Shown here: positions 6,628-13,940 of the stretch, in pieces
Position numbering within the stretch: the first letter of the stretch is position 1
How the letters are laid out: every line of letters starts with the position of its first letter
From: Thermohalobaculum sp039178805
Lineage (GTDB): Bacteria; Pseudomonadota; Alphaproteobacteria; Rhodobacterales; Rhodobacteraceae
Assembly: GCA_039178805.1 (NCBI GenBank)
Contig: JBCDFC010000086.1
Location: 1 to 18,456 of the forward strand
Direction of reading: 5' to 3'
DNA: 18,456 bases
Translations under genes and position numbers: made by a program
Notes under the pieces: model-generated
Told to the model about the DNA's origin: nothing
Databases searched by the model: none
What the model saw: the letters and a program-made list of their open reading frames with translations, nothing else

Positions 6628-7854
6628 GAGGCGAAGGTCGAAGGGCAGACCGCGCCGTCCGTGCGGGCGGCGGAGCGTCCTCGCGCGGGCGCGATCGCGC
6701 CTGACTTCGCCACTCTGCCGCGGCTCGAAGCGGCTCCCGCCAAGCGCAACTTGATCGGGCTCGACCGTGTCGCCCTGGCCGAGGCCTTGGCTGAGATCGG
6801 CGTCCCGGCCAAGCAGTCGCGGATGCGTGCGGGCCAGCTCTGGCAGTGGATCTACCAGCGCGGGGTTCAAGACTTCGCCGAGATGACCAATGTCTCGAAA
6901 TCCCTCCGCGCCGATCTCGATGCTGCCTTCGCGATCTGCCGTCCTGAGATCGTGAGCCGCCAGATCTCCCGCGACGGCACCCGGAAATACCTCCTCCGCA
7001 TCGCCGGCGGACACGAGGTCGAGGCCGTCTACATCCCCGAGACCGACCGCGGAACGCTCTGCGTCTCGTCCCAGGTCGGCTGCACGCTCACCTGCACCTT
7101 TTGCCACACGGGCACGCAGAAACTCGTCCGGAACCTCACAGCGGGTGAGATCGTGGGGCAGATCCTGGTGGCTCGCGACGATCTTGGTGAGTGGCCGCGC
7201 GCGGGTGAGCGTCCGCCCGAGACAAGGCTTCTCTCGAACATCGTGCTGATGGGGATGGGTGAGCCGCTCTACAACACCGATGCCGTGCGCGACGCGATGC
7301 TGATCGCGATGGACAATGAGGGGCTCAGCCTTTCCCGCCGCCGCATCACGCTCTCGACCTCAGGTGTCGTGCCTCAGATCGCGCGCTGGGGGGAGGAGGC
7401 ACGTACGCTCCTCGCCATATCGCTGCACGCAACGACCAATGATCTGCGCGATGTGCTGGTGCCGATCAATCGTAAGCATCCGGTCGAGGAGTTGCTGCAG
7501 GCCTGCCGCGATTATCCTCGCCTCTCGAATGCGGAGCGCATCACCTTCGAATACGTGATGCTGAAGGGCGTGAACGATGCGGATGCGGATGCGAAGCGCC
7601 TGGTGCGCCTGATCGCGGGGATCCCTGCCAAGATCAATTTGATCCCGTTCAATCCCTGGCCCGGCAGCCCCTATGAGCGGTCGGAGTGGGATCGGATCGA
7701 GGCCTTCAGTGATATCGTGAACCGTGCAGGCTATGCCTCGCCGATCCGCACGCCGCGGGGAGACGACATCCTCGCCGCGTGCGGGCAGCTCAAAAGCGCA
7801 ACGGAACGGGCCCGAAAATCCCGCGCCGCCATCGCGGCGGAGGCTGGTCTCTAG
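6619..7854 (+). CDS. rlmN: Dual-specificity 23S rRNA A2503 / tRNA A37 C2-methyltransferase RlmN
   Basis: A radical-SAM enzyme that makes 2-methyladenosine at A2503 of 23S rRNA and, in E. coli, at A37 of some tRNAs. The CxxxCxxC iron-sulfur motif is C155, C159 and C162 in GCTLTCTFCHTG. The two further functional cysteines are also present: C148 (TLCVSSQ) and C388 (LAACGQL), matching E. coli C118 and C355, one of which carries the methyl group. Other marks are MGMGEPLYN (211-219), LSTSGVVPQIARW, AISLHATTNDLRD and INLIPFNPWPGSPYERS. The 411-residue length exceeds the E. coli protein mainly through an N-terminal extension of about 30 residues, normal for alphaproteobacteria. The ATG at 6619 has GAGGAG 6 bases upstream. 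It is 65 bases after the IalB-family gene and may be co-transcribed with it. Confidence 0.96.
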   Translation: MSAEAKVEGQTAPSVRAAERPRAGAIAPDFATLPRLEAAPAKRNLIGLDRVALAEALAEIGVPAKQSRMRAGQLWQWIYQRGVQDFAEMTNVSKSLRADLDAAFAICRPEIVSRQISRDGTRKYLLRIAGGHEVEAVYIPETDRGTLCVSSQVGCTLTCTFCHTGTQKLVRNLTAGEIVGQILVARDDLGEWPRAGERPPETRLLSNIVLMGMGEPLYNTDAVRDAMLIAMDNEGLSLSRRRITLSTSGVVPQIARWGEEARTLLAISLHATTNDLRDVLVPINRKHPVEELLQACRDYPRLSNAERITFEYVMLKGVNDADADAKRLVRLIAGIPAKINLIPFNPWPGSPYERSEWDRIEAFSDIVNRAGYASPIRTPRGDDILAACGQLKSATERARKSRAAIAAEAGL

Positions 7855-7887
7855 CGCTCTGCAGGGCGGATGCTGGCGTCACCTACC

Positions 7888-8011
7888 GGTCTGACCGGGG
7901 CGGAACGAACCCACGCGCGTCATCCCCGGGCTTGACCCGGGGATCCAGAAAACCTCTGACTCTGAACAGCTTGGAGAACGCTGGATTGCCGGATCAAGTC
8001 CGGCAATGACG
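7888..8011. repeat. Dispersed palindromic intergenic element, two hairpins in opposite orientation (copy 1)
   Basis: Two 9-base-pair perfect hairpins sit back to back: ATCCCCGGG/CCCGGGGAT (7922-7930, 7936-7944) and ATTGCCGGA/TCCGGCAAT (7985-7993, 7999-8007), each with a 5-base loop. The outer flanks GTCAT...CCAG and CTGG...ATGAC are also inverted, so the whole 7919-8011 unit can fold as one dyad. The left flank (GGTCTGACC, then CGGAACGAACCCACG) matches the left flank of the copy at 16221. Palindromes of this type are common between genes in alphaproteobacteria. Possible roles are transcript ends or nonautonomous mobile repeats. Confidence 0.75.
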
Positions 8012-8025
8012 GTGTCAATTGTCTC

Positions 8026-8052
8026 GGTCAGACTACTAGGCGCCGTCTGACC
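8026..8052. repeat. 8-bp perfect dyad GGTCAGAC-N11-GTCTGACC
   Basis: GGTCAGAC (8026-8033) pairs exactly with GTCTGACC (8045-8052) around an 11-base spacer. It uses the same half-site as the inverted repeat at 4904-4991. No T run follows, so a terminator is unlikely; a protein-binding site or repeat end is more plausible. Confidence 0.45.
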
Positions 8053-8148
8053 ACCCACGCAGCGCCGATCCATAAACCTCACCCCGATGCGAGCGGTGAC
8101 GCGTGCTTATCCGGCTAGCGTAGCTGAAAGCACCCACTGCCCCTGGCG

Positions 8149-8178
8149 TTGGGGCGTTTCTCGCGAAAGTTGTATATC
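8149..8178 (+). promoter_or_regulatory. Candidate sigma-70 promoter for mscL
   Basis: TTGGGG (8149-8154) and TATATC (8173-8178) are separated by 18 bases. Transcription would start near 8185, about 45 bases before the mscL ATG. The -10 match is fair and the -35 match is weak. Confidence 0.35.
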
Positions 8179-8230
8179 TCGACCAACGGATGTGATTTGC
8201 CTTCCCCGGCGTGAAACACGGAGGAGAGCA

Positions 8231-8659
8231 ATGCTGCAAGAATTCAAAGACTTCGCAGTCAAGGGCAACGTTGTGGATATGGGCGTCGGCATCGTCATCG
8301 GCGCGGCGTTCACATCCATCGTCACGAGTTTCGTTGAGGACATCGTCAACCCGATCATCGGCCTCTTCACCGGCGGGATCGACTTCTCGGGTCTCTATCT
8401 GAACCTTTCGGGTCAGGACGTGGCCTCCGCGGCGACGGCGAAGGAGCAAGGGCTCGCAGTCATCACCTACGGTGTCTTCATCAACGCTGTCATCGCCTTC
8501 ATGATCGTGGCCTGGATCCTCTTCTTCGTGATCAAGGGCGTGAACACGCTCAAGCGTGCGGCTGAGGCGGAGCCGGAGAAAGAGGCCGAGCCGGAAGAGC
8601 CGCCGGCGGACGTGGCCCTGCTGACGGAGATCCGCGATCTCTTGAAGAAGACGGCCTAG
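8231..8659 (+). CDS. mscL: Large-conductance mechanosensitive channel MscL
   Basis: A homopentameric inner-membrane channel that opens under high membrane tension and releases solutes during hypo-osmotic shock. The 142-residue protein has the family order. An amphipathic N-terminal helix (LQEFKDFAVKGNVVDMGVG) leads into TM1 (about 15-44, GIVIGAAFTSIVTSFVEDIV), with NPIIGLFTGG at its end. A periplasmic loop (about 45-74) follows, then TM2 (about 75-102, GVFINAVIAFMIVAWILFFV). The C-terminal cytoplasmic helix (LLTEIRDLLKK) is preceded by an unusually acidic EAEPEKEAEPEEPP linker. The ATG at 8231 is chosen because GGAGGAG lies 5-10 bases upstream and the protein then starts exactly where MscL proteins do. 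Flanking repeats suggest an isolated transcription unit. Confidence 0.95.
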   Translation: MLQEFKDFAVKGNVVDMGVGIVIGAAFTSIVTSFVEDIVNPIIGLFTGGIDFSGLYLNLSGQDVASAATAKEQGLAVITYGVFINAVIAFMIVAWILFFVIKGVNTLKRAAEAEPEKEAEPEEPPADVALLTEIRDLLKKTA

Positions 8660-8684
8660 GCAAGACGCATCCGCAGCCGTGCCC

Positions 8685-8716
8685 GTGGGACCCCAGTGGG
8701 ATCCCGTGGGGTCATC
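8685..8716. repeat. Tandem GTGGGAYCCC repeats with a dyad, downstream of mscL
   Basis: Three imperfect copies of about 11 bases (GTGGGACCCCA, GTGGGATCCCG, TGGGGTCATCC) lie end to end. GACCCCA (8689-8695) can pair with TGGGGTC (8707-8713). The hairpin starts 29 bases after the mscL stop and could mark the transcript end, although no T run follows. Confidence 0.4.
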
Positions 8717-8794
8717 CCCGCCTTTGCAAAGCGCCGCTCCCGTGCGACCACCACACGGTGACAGAATGGCGATAGGCGGGCCACGGGCACGGCG

Positions 8795-9358
8795 ATGCAG
8801 CGGATCTCGATCATTGGCGGGCCCGGATCGGGTAAGACGACGCTCGCCCGCGCGCTGGGTGAGCGTTTGGGCCTCCCGTTCTTTCATCTCGACAATCTGT
8901 TCTGGCGTCCGGGCTGGGTAGAGGGCGACCGCAAAGAGCTCGCCGCCAAGGTGCGGGAGATCACGAAAGGCGATGCCTGGGTGATCGAGGGCAACTACAG
9001 CGTCACATGGCCCGACCGGATTGCACGAAGCGATACGCTCATCCATCTCGATGTCGGAACGCCGCTCCGCTTCTGGCGGGTGTTGGTGAGGGGCCTCCGC
9101 CACTATGGCCAGGTCCGTCCCGATTTCGCGGAAGGGTGCCGCGAGCAGCTCGATCCGGCCTTCCTCCGTTTCGTGCTCGCTTATCGGAAGCGTCCCCGCG
9201 ACCGGGCGCTAGCCCTTCTAAGGGACGCCCCCGATCATCTCGCTTGCTATCGCTTGCAGGGACCTGCCGCGGCGAGGGCTTTCCTTGCTTCCGTGTCCGG
9301 TGGCACGCAGGGGCGGCCGTCGGATCGTCCTGCCACGCCCCTGCCAGGGCGGTGCTGA
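8795..9358 (+). CDS. P-loop kinase-like protein of the FlaR / topology-modulation family
   Basis: A small NTP-binding protein related to adenylate kinase-like P-loop kinases. The Walker A motif GGPGSGKTT is at residues 8-16. It is followed by the family pattern FFHLDNLFWRPGWV (about 29-42), WVIEGNYSVTWPDRIARSDT (about 63-82), LIHLDVGTPLRFWRVLVRGL and QLDPAFLRFVLAYRKRPRDR. Relatives are often labelled 'topology modulation protein FlaR' or 'adenylate kinase', but the true substrate is not known and the FlaR name is historical. The C-terminal 20-25 residues after LASVSGG look unstructured and may be an accidental extension. The ribosome-binding site is weak (GGGCACGGCG). Its stop is separated by a single base from the next ATG, so the two proteins are probably translated together. 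Confidence 0.85.
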   Translation: MQRISIIGGPGSGKTTLARALGERLGLPFFHLDNLFWRPGWVEGDRKELAAKVREITKGDAWVIEGNYSVTWPDRIARSDTLIHLDVGTPLRFWRVLVRGLRHYGQVRPDFAEGCREQLDPAFLRFVLAYRKRPRDRALALLRDAPDHLACYRLQGPAAARAFLASVSGGTQGRPSDRPATPLPGRC

Positions 9359-9359
9359 C

Positions 9360-9989
9360 ATGCCGCTTCAGAACCGTGTCCTGCCGACCGGAGAGATCGT
9401 CGCCGCAGCGTGGCGGGGACGGATGATGGGCAATCGGGGCTGTCTCCATCTTCCGGATCGGACGCTTGGCCGGGCCCGTTGGCGCCATGCCAACTGGGTA
9501 TGCTGCGTGACAGAGTTTCGCGGCCGGCACAGGCTGCCGATGCCGCCACCGGGCAGTCGGACGATCTACACAGCGCTCTTCTTCTGGGACGAAGCGGCGG
9601 CCTTCGCGGCCGGCCACCGTCCCTGTGCCGAATGCCGCAACGCCGACTATCGCCGCTTCAAAGCTGCCTGGATCGCCGCCGGGAACGACGGCGTGCGCGC
9701 CGCAGATCTCGACAGGGCGCTCCACCGTGCACGCGTGGACCGCTCAGCCCAGCGCCGCGTCTCGACCGACAGCCCCGCCAAGCTTCCCATCGGAAGCTTC
9801 ATCTTGGCCGAGGGGACGGCCGCGGTCATTACCGAGGGCGCGACGATGCGAGCATGGCTAGAGGAGGGCGGATACAGCACTGCCACCCCGCTGCCGAGAG
9901 GCCCGGTCGAGATCCTGACGCCCTTGCCGATCCTCAAGGTCTTCGAAGCCGGCTACACGCCCGCGATCGATCGCCCGTTGCCGGCCTAA
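9360..9989 (+). CDS. Conserved protein of unknown function with a GHRPCAEC motif
   Basis: A 209-residue protein without a domain I can name. The N-terminal part includes GEIVAAAWRGRMMGNRGCLH (11-30) and WVCCVTEFRGRHR (46-58). The clearest motif is FFWDEAAAFAAGHRPCAECR (74-93), giving cysteines 28, 48, 49, 89 and 92 plus His86, which could bind a metal or form a redox pair. That is inference. I recall similar uncharacterised proteins with a GHRPC-EC-R motif in alphaproteobacteria and actinobacteria. The C-terminal half is rich in Ala, Arg and Pro. No signal peptide or membrane segment is visible, so it is probably cytoplasmic. The ATG at 9360 is chosen because it lies one base after the kinase stop (TGACATG), typical of translational coupling; the upstream in-frame ATG at 9285 lies inside the kinase gene. 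Confidence 0.75.
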   Translation: MPLQNRVLPTGEIVAAAWRGRMMGNRGCLHLPDRTLGRARWRHANWVCCVTEFRGRHRLPMPPPGSRTIYTALFFWDEAAAFAAGHRPCAECRNADYRRFKAAWIAAGNDGVRAADLDRALHRARVDRSAQRRVSTDSPAKLPIGSFILAEGTAAVITEGATMRAWLEEGGYSTATPLPRGPVEILTPLPILKVFEAGYTPAIDRPLPA

Positions 9990-10070
9990 ACCGGCGTGTT
10001 ATGAACCCCTTCGATTGAGCGTGCCGCTCGCCTTTCGCTGTGCGCGCCATCGGGATTGAGGGGACCCGCA

Positions 10071-11426
10071 ATGGAACGGTCGGTGCCGATTTGGCTCGTT
10101 CTCCTGATCCTGATCATGGGTGCGCTCTTCACGGTGGTCTTCGGTGCTGCGGTCAAGTCGACGGCAACGGGCGGCGACCGAACGGGCATGTTCGGGCGCG
10201 TAGCGTTCGAGATCGCGAGTTTCCCGAGCCTTGTGCGCAGATCCTTCGAAGAAGTGCGCGATGTCGCGACCGGGGCAGCGCTCGACGCCGATTTCATCGT
10301 CCCGCGCGAGCTGCCAATTGGGCCGGAGTTCTCGCCCATACCCGTGGCAGAGGGCATCGACATCACAAGCCCGATGCTGCGACTGGAGGACGAGAGTGCC
10401 GAGCGTGGCTGGCGTGCGATGAGCGGCGCGTTCGAGATCGCTGGTGGGGTGGGCAACGCCATCGTCCTTATCTCGCCCGACAATGAGATCGTGCATGTCT
10501 GGCCCCTCGACGAGCCGGACGTTGCCGATGCGCGGCCGCCGCAGGAGAAGCTTCTGCACGGTATGGAGCTTCTGCCCGACGGCTCCGTGATCTTCGTGTT
10601 CGACGGCGGCAGGTCGATCCAGCGCTACGATGCCTGCGGAGAACGCCTCTGGGCGGGTCTCGGCACCTATCACCATAGCGTCGCTTTCGACGCCACGGAC
10701 AACACGGTCTGGACCATCGCCAATGTGAGCGATTTGGCCGAGATCTCGGTCGATACGGGCGAGCAGTTGCGCCTGATCTCGCTGCGCACCGTGATGGAGC
10801 GCAATCCCGAGAACGATATCCTCGGCTTGCGGGTGCTGCATGAGGACTTTTCCCGGAGCAATCGCCGGAACACGCGCGGCGCCTGGATGACCGAGACCTT
10901 CCACCTCAACGATCTCGACCCCTTGCCGGACGCGCTCACCGACCAATTCCCCGAATTCGAGCAGGGCGATCTGCTCGTAAGCGCGCGCTCCACCAACCTT
11001 GTCTTCGTGCTCGACCCCGACACGCTTGAGATCAAGTGGTGGACCATTGGTGAGACGCAGCGCCAGCATGATCCGGATTGGCTCGAGAACGGTGAGATCC
11101 TGATTTACGACAATCGCATGAGCCGCGATTTCAGCGAGATCATCTCCATCGATCCGGCGACAGACGCCGTGAGCAAACTGATCGATGGCAGCGACTTCGA
11201 GTTCTACTCGCGGATCCGGGGAAAGTCGCAGCGCACGCCGAACGCGATCGTACTGTCGAGCCCGCAGCAGGGCAGGGCCTTCGAGGTGGATGACGAGGGA
11301 ACGGTGGTTCTCGAGATCATGAACCCACGAACGGGGCGAGATGACCGCAACTTGATCATCACCGAGCTGCGCTGGCTGCCCGAGGACTTCTTCGAGAACG
11401 CGCCCTGGCCGTGCGAGCGCCCGTAG
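10071..11426 (+). CDS. Membrane-anchored arylsulfotransferase-like (ASST family) protein
   Basis: A 451-residue protein with one N-terminal hydrophobic helix (about 6-27, VPIWLVLLILIMGALF) and a large periplasmic part. From about residue 120 on, repeated beta strands suggest a propeller: GNAIVLISPDNEIVHVWPL, LLHGMELLPDGSVIFVFDGG (161-180), YHHSVAFDATDNTVWTIAN (200-218), STNLVFVLDPDTLEIKWW and QHDPDWLENGEILIYDN (332-348). This matches the arylsulfotransferase family, whose best-known member transfers sulfate between phenolic compounds through a catalytic histidine. His163, His201, His202 and His333 are candidates here, but I cannot say which, if any, is catalytic. Many members of this wider family have no demonstrated activity. 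The ATG at 10071 has GAGGGG 7 bases upstream, preferred over the TTG at 10056. No sulfatase or DsbA-like partner gene is nearby. Confidence 0.78.
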   Translation: MERSVPIWLVLLILIMGALFTVVFGAAVKSTATGGDRTGMFGRVAFEIASFPSLVRRSFEEVRDVATGAALDADFIVPRELPIGPEFSPIPVAEGIDITSPMLRLEDESAERGWRAMSGAFEIAGGVGNAIVLISPDNEIVHVWPLDEPDVADARPPQEKLLHGMELLPDGSVIFVFDGGRSIQRYDACGERLWAGLGTYHHSVAFDATDNTVWTIANVSDLAEISVDTGEQLRLISLRTVMERNPENDILGLRVLHEDFSRSNRRNTRGAWMTETFHLNDLDPLPDALTDQFPEFEQGDLLVSARSTNLVFVLDPDTLEIKWWTIGETQRQHDPDWLENGEILIYDNRMSRDFSEIISIDPATDAVSKLIDGSDFEFYSRIRGKSQRTPNAIVLSSPQQGRAFEVDDEGTVVLEIMNPRTGRDDRNLIITELRWLPEDFFENAPWPCERP

Positions 11427-11764
11427 CTGCTGGAGCGTTTGTCGTCGTTCTGCGTGGCCGTCAGCCTCCTGAAAACGAGAGAGGTTTCAGCCCGTCACCA
11501 GGCACGAGCGGGAGGCCTGCGCCCCCCAGAGCATCTTTCGCCCTCAAGTGCTTCCGGGAACCGGTGTCATTGTCGTGGGTGACTTGGCAGCTCAGCGCCA
11601 ACGGCTATGGATGCCCGGGTCAGGCCCGAGCATGACGTGAGTACATGCGGTTGAAAGGCGCGTGAGAACTTTGCTCAATCCGCAGGGTTCCCGCCCTGGG
11701 CACTGATGGCTGGCTCATGCGGCGAGTGCAACGCGGTCGCGGGTGGCTCAGACCGTCTCGCAGT
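11427..11764. other. Non-coding gap between the ASST-like gene and fabI
   Basis: No gene is apparent. The right half carries a partial copy of the palindromic intergenic element (about 11599-11671). Near the fabI stop there is GCTCAGACC (11746-11754), one base from the GGTCWGACC motif. The segment 11528-11575 (AGAGCAT, CAAGTG, ACCGG spaced along it) loosely recalls other alphaproteobacterial intergenic repeats, but I cannot assign it. Confidence 0.5.
11599..11671. repeat. Dispersed palindromic intergenic element, right half only (copy 2)
   Basis: ATGCCCGGG (11611-11619) and CCCGAGCAT (11625-11633) form a 9-base-pair stem with one mismatch. The preceding CAGCGCCAACGG and the following CATGACGT...GGT..AAAGG.GC..GAGAAC match the right half and tail of the copy at 16281-16358 well beyond the palindrome, showing that the repeat unit is longer than the hairpin. 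Confidence 0.65.
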
Positions 11765-12634
11765 TCACTTGACTTCGCCCGGTGCGGGCGAGGCGAGGTT
11801 GTCGAGCTGAGCCATGCCGGTGACATGGAAGCCGCCATCGACGAAAATCAGATCGCCCGTCGTGCCGGCGCCGAGATCCGACAGGAGGTAGAGCGCGGCC
11901 CCCCCCACATTCTCGAGCTGCGCGTTGCGGCGGAGCGGTGCGTTGTCCTGTGTCGCCTTGTAGACCCGGCGCGCGCCGCCCACGGCGGAGCCCGCCAGCG
12001 TGCGCATCGGCCCAGGGCTGATCGCATTCACGCGGATGCCCTGGGGACCGAGATCGTTGGCCAGATACCGCACCGAGGCCTCGAGCGCCGCCTTGGCCAC
12101 GCCCATCACGTTGTAGTTCGGCATCACGCGGCTCGAGCCGAGATAGGTCATCGTCACCAGCGACCCGCCCTCGGGCATCAGCTCCGCCGAACGGCGGGCG
12201 ACATCGACGAAGCTGAAGCAGCTGATCTCCATCGTGCGCAGGAAATTCTCCCGCGTCGTGTCGGCGAAGCGACCGGTAAGCTCCGACTTGTCGGAAAACG
12301 CGATGGCATGGACCACGAAATCAAGCCCACCCCAAGCCTTGCCAAGGGTGGCGAAGGCTCGGTCGAGGCTTGCACCATCGGTCACATCCGCGTCGATCAC
12401 ATGCTCGGCCTCGACGCTCTCGGCGAGCGGGCGCACCCGCCGTTCGAAGGCCTGACCCTGATAGGTGAAAGCAAGCTCCGCCCCTTGCTGAGCCAGCGTC
12501 TGTGCGATGCCCCAAGCGATGGAATGGTCGTTGGCGACGCCCATGACGAGCCCGCGCTTGCCGGCCATGAGCCCCGCGCTCTCGGCCCTCAGCCCGGCCA
12601 AGCTGCCCGCATCGGCGCCTGCGTCGCCCGTCAT
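11765..12634 (-). CDS. fabI: Enoyl-ACP reductase (NADH) FabI
   Basis: Catalyses the last step of each fatty-acid elongation cycle, reducing trans-2-enoyl-ACP with NAD(P)H in the cytoplasm. It is a short-chain dehydrogenase-fold protein of 289 residues. GKRGLVMGVANDHSIAWGIA (25-44) is the FabI-type cofactor loop, with VHAIAF at 108-113. Tyr164 (TYLGSSRV), Tyr174 (PNYNVMG) and Lys181 (VAKAALEA) match E. coli Y146, Y156 and K163. VNAISPGPMRTLA and the C-terminal VDGGFHVTGM complete the pattern. About 20 residues precede the usual start, but the ATG at 12634 has the better ribosome-binding site (GGGGAGAG), so I keep it. It begins 21 bases after the fabB stop, last of a fabA-fabB-fabI operon. It would be the expected target of triclosan-type inhibitors. 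Confidence 0.96.
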   Translation of the reverse strand: MTGDAGADAGSLAGLRAESAGLMAGKRGLVMGVANDHSIAWGIAQTLAQQGAELAFTYQGQAFERRVRPLAESVEAEHVIDADVTDGASLDRAFATLGKAWGGLDFVVHAIAFSDKSELTGRFADTTRENFLRTMEISCFSFVDVARRSAELMPEGGSLVTMTYLGSSRVMPNYNVMGVAKAALEASVRYLANDLGPQGIRVNAISPGPMRTLAGSAVGGARRVYKATQDNAPLRRNAQLENVGGAALYLLSDLGAGTTGDLIFVDGGFHVTGMAQLDNLASPAPGEVK

Positions 12635-12655
12635 CGCGCTCTCCCCGTTCCCATC

Positions 12656-13882
12656 TCAGTCGCCCCGATAGCGGCTGATCGCGAGGGTGCAGTTGGTGCC
12701 GCCGAAGCCGAAGCTATTGGAGAGCACAGTGTCGAGCCCGGCGCCGTCGACACGTTGAGTGACGACAGGCATCCCCTCGAAGTCTTCGTCCAGGCTGTCG
12801 ACATTGGCGGACGCCGCGACATAGTCGCCCTCGAGCATCAGGAGGCAGTAGATCGCTTCCTGCACGCCCGTGGCGCCAAGGGAATGGCCGGTCAGCGATT
12901 TGGTGGAGGAGAAGCGCGGCGGCGCCTCGTTGCCGAAGACGGTGCGGATCGCCTCGACCTCCTTCGCATCGCCGACGGGCGTCGAGGTGCCATGGGTGTT
13001 GATGTAGCCGATCTCGCGATCCTTGAGGCTATCCATTGCCATGCGCATGCAGCGCACGGCCCCTTCGCCCGAGGGGGCCACCATATCGAAGCCGTCGGAA
13101 TTCGCGCCGTAGCCCGTAACCTCGCCATATATCTTCGCGCCGCGCGCCTTGGCCCGCTCCAGCTCCTCCAGCACAACGACGCCCGCGCCACCCGCGATGA
13201 CAAACCCGTCGCGCGCAACATCATAGGCGCGGGACGCCTTCTCCGGCGTTTCGTTGTACTTCGAGCTCATCGCGCCCATGGCGTCGAAGAGGCAAGACAG
13301 CGTCCAGTCGAGCTCCTCCCCGCCGCCGGCGAAGATGATGTCCTGCTTGCCCCACTGGATCTGCTCGACACCGTTGCCGATGCAATGGGCCGAGGTCGAG
13401 CAGGCGGAGGTGATCGAGTAGTTGAGGCCCTTGATGTGGAAGGGCGTGGCCAGCGTCGCCGAATTAGTGCTCGACATCGTGCGCGGCACCATCAGCGGGC
13501 CCATGCGGCGGGGGCCCCGTTCCTGGGTAATGCGTGCTGCTTCGAACAGGTTCTTGGTCGACGGCCCGCCCGAGCCCATGATGAGCCCAGTGCGCTCATG
13601 GCTCACTTCGTCCTCGGTCAGCCCTGCATCGGCGATGGCCTGCGTCATCGCGATATGGTTCCAGGCCGCACCATCGCCCATGAAGCGGCGCACGCGCTTG
13701 TCCACATGCGCTTCGATATCGATTTCGGGCTTGCCATGGACCCGACAGCGGAAGCCGCGCTCGGCATAGTCGGGCGCGAAGACGATGCCCGACCGCCCCT
13801 CACGCAGCGATTTATCGACCTCGGCAGCGTCGTTGCCGATGGACGAGACGATCCCGATCCCGGTGATGACGACGCGGCGCAT
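12656..13882 (-). CDS. fabB: 3-oxoacyl-ACP synthase I FabB
   Basis: Condensing enzyme that elongates acyl-ACP with malonyl-ACP and is needed to extend the cis-3-decenoyl-ACP made by FabA, so it commits carbon to unsaturated fatty acids. The 408-residue thiolase-fold protein has every FabB active-site residue at near-identical numbering to E. coli: Cys161 in SACSTSAHC, His297 in NTHGTSTPVGD, Lys328 in STKSLTGHS and His333. The final SNSFGFGGTNCTLAISRY is typical. The ATG at 13882 follows GGAGGAGAAGC on the minus strand. The gene starts 58 bases after the fabA stop and is followed by fabI, and the FabA partnership supports FabB rather than FabF. Confidence 0.97.
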   Translation of the reverse strand: MRRVVITGIGIVSSIGNDAAEVDKSLREGRSGIVFAPDYAERGFRCRVHGKPEIDIEAHVDKRVRRFMGDGAAWNHIAMTQAIADAGLTEDEVSHERTGLIMGSGGPSTKNLFEAARITQERGPRRMGPLMVPRTMSSTNSATLATPFHIKGLNYSITSACSTSAHCIGNGVEQIQWGKQDIIFAGGGEELDWTLSCLFDAMGAMSSKYNETPEKASRAYDVARDGFVIAGGAGVVVLEELERAKARGAKIYGEVTGYGANSDGFDMVAPSGEGAVRCMRMAMDSLKDREIGYINTHGTSTPVGDAKEVEAIRTVFGNEAPPRFSSTKSLTGHSLGATGVQEAIYCLLMLEGDYVAASANVDSLDEDFEGMPVVTQRVDGAGLDTVLSNSFGFGGTNCTLAISRYRGD

Positions 13883-13940
13883 CGTGCTTCTCCTCCACGG
13901 GCGCTCAGCCCGCCATTCGGTCTGCGTGCGGCTCCGCAGC

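Larger units (their letters stand above)
7855..8148. other. Non-coding gap between rlmN and the mscL promoter region
   Basis: This gap holds the paired palindromic repeat at 7888-8011 and the GGTCAGAC/GTCTGACC dyad at 8026-8052, described separately. I see no gene in it. Open frames across it are translations of the repeat itself. The mscL reading frame stays open upstream to 8087, but that extension has no MscL similarity. Confidence 0.6.

Noticed and set aside
6544..7107. Minus-strand open frame opposite the start of rlmN.
   Set aside because: Antisense to a well-defined rlmN, without a ribosome-binding site or protein-like pattern.
7919..8011. A riboswitch or structured small RNA.
   Set aside because: The strong hairpins recur at other loci in unrelated contexts and in both orientations, which fits a dispersed repeat better than a cis-acting RNA. 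No known aptamer pattern was seen.
7879..8082. Small open frames across the palindromic elements, with translations like VIAGLDPAIQ and GSSPGMT (also seen at 16098-16400).
   Set aside because: These peptides are the well-known spurious translations of the alphaproteobacterial palindromic repeat, not proteins.
8087..8230. A 48-residue N-terminal extension of MscL.
   Set aside because: MscL proteins begin at the amphipathic helix encoded from 8231, which has an excellent ribosome-binding site. The upstream residues lack similarity to the family.
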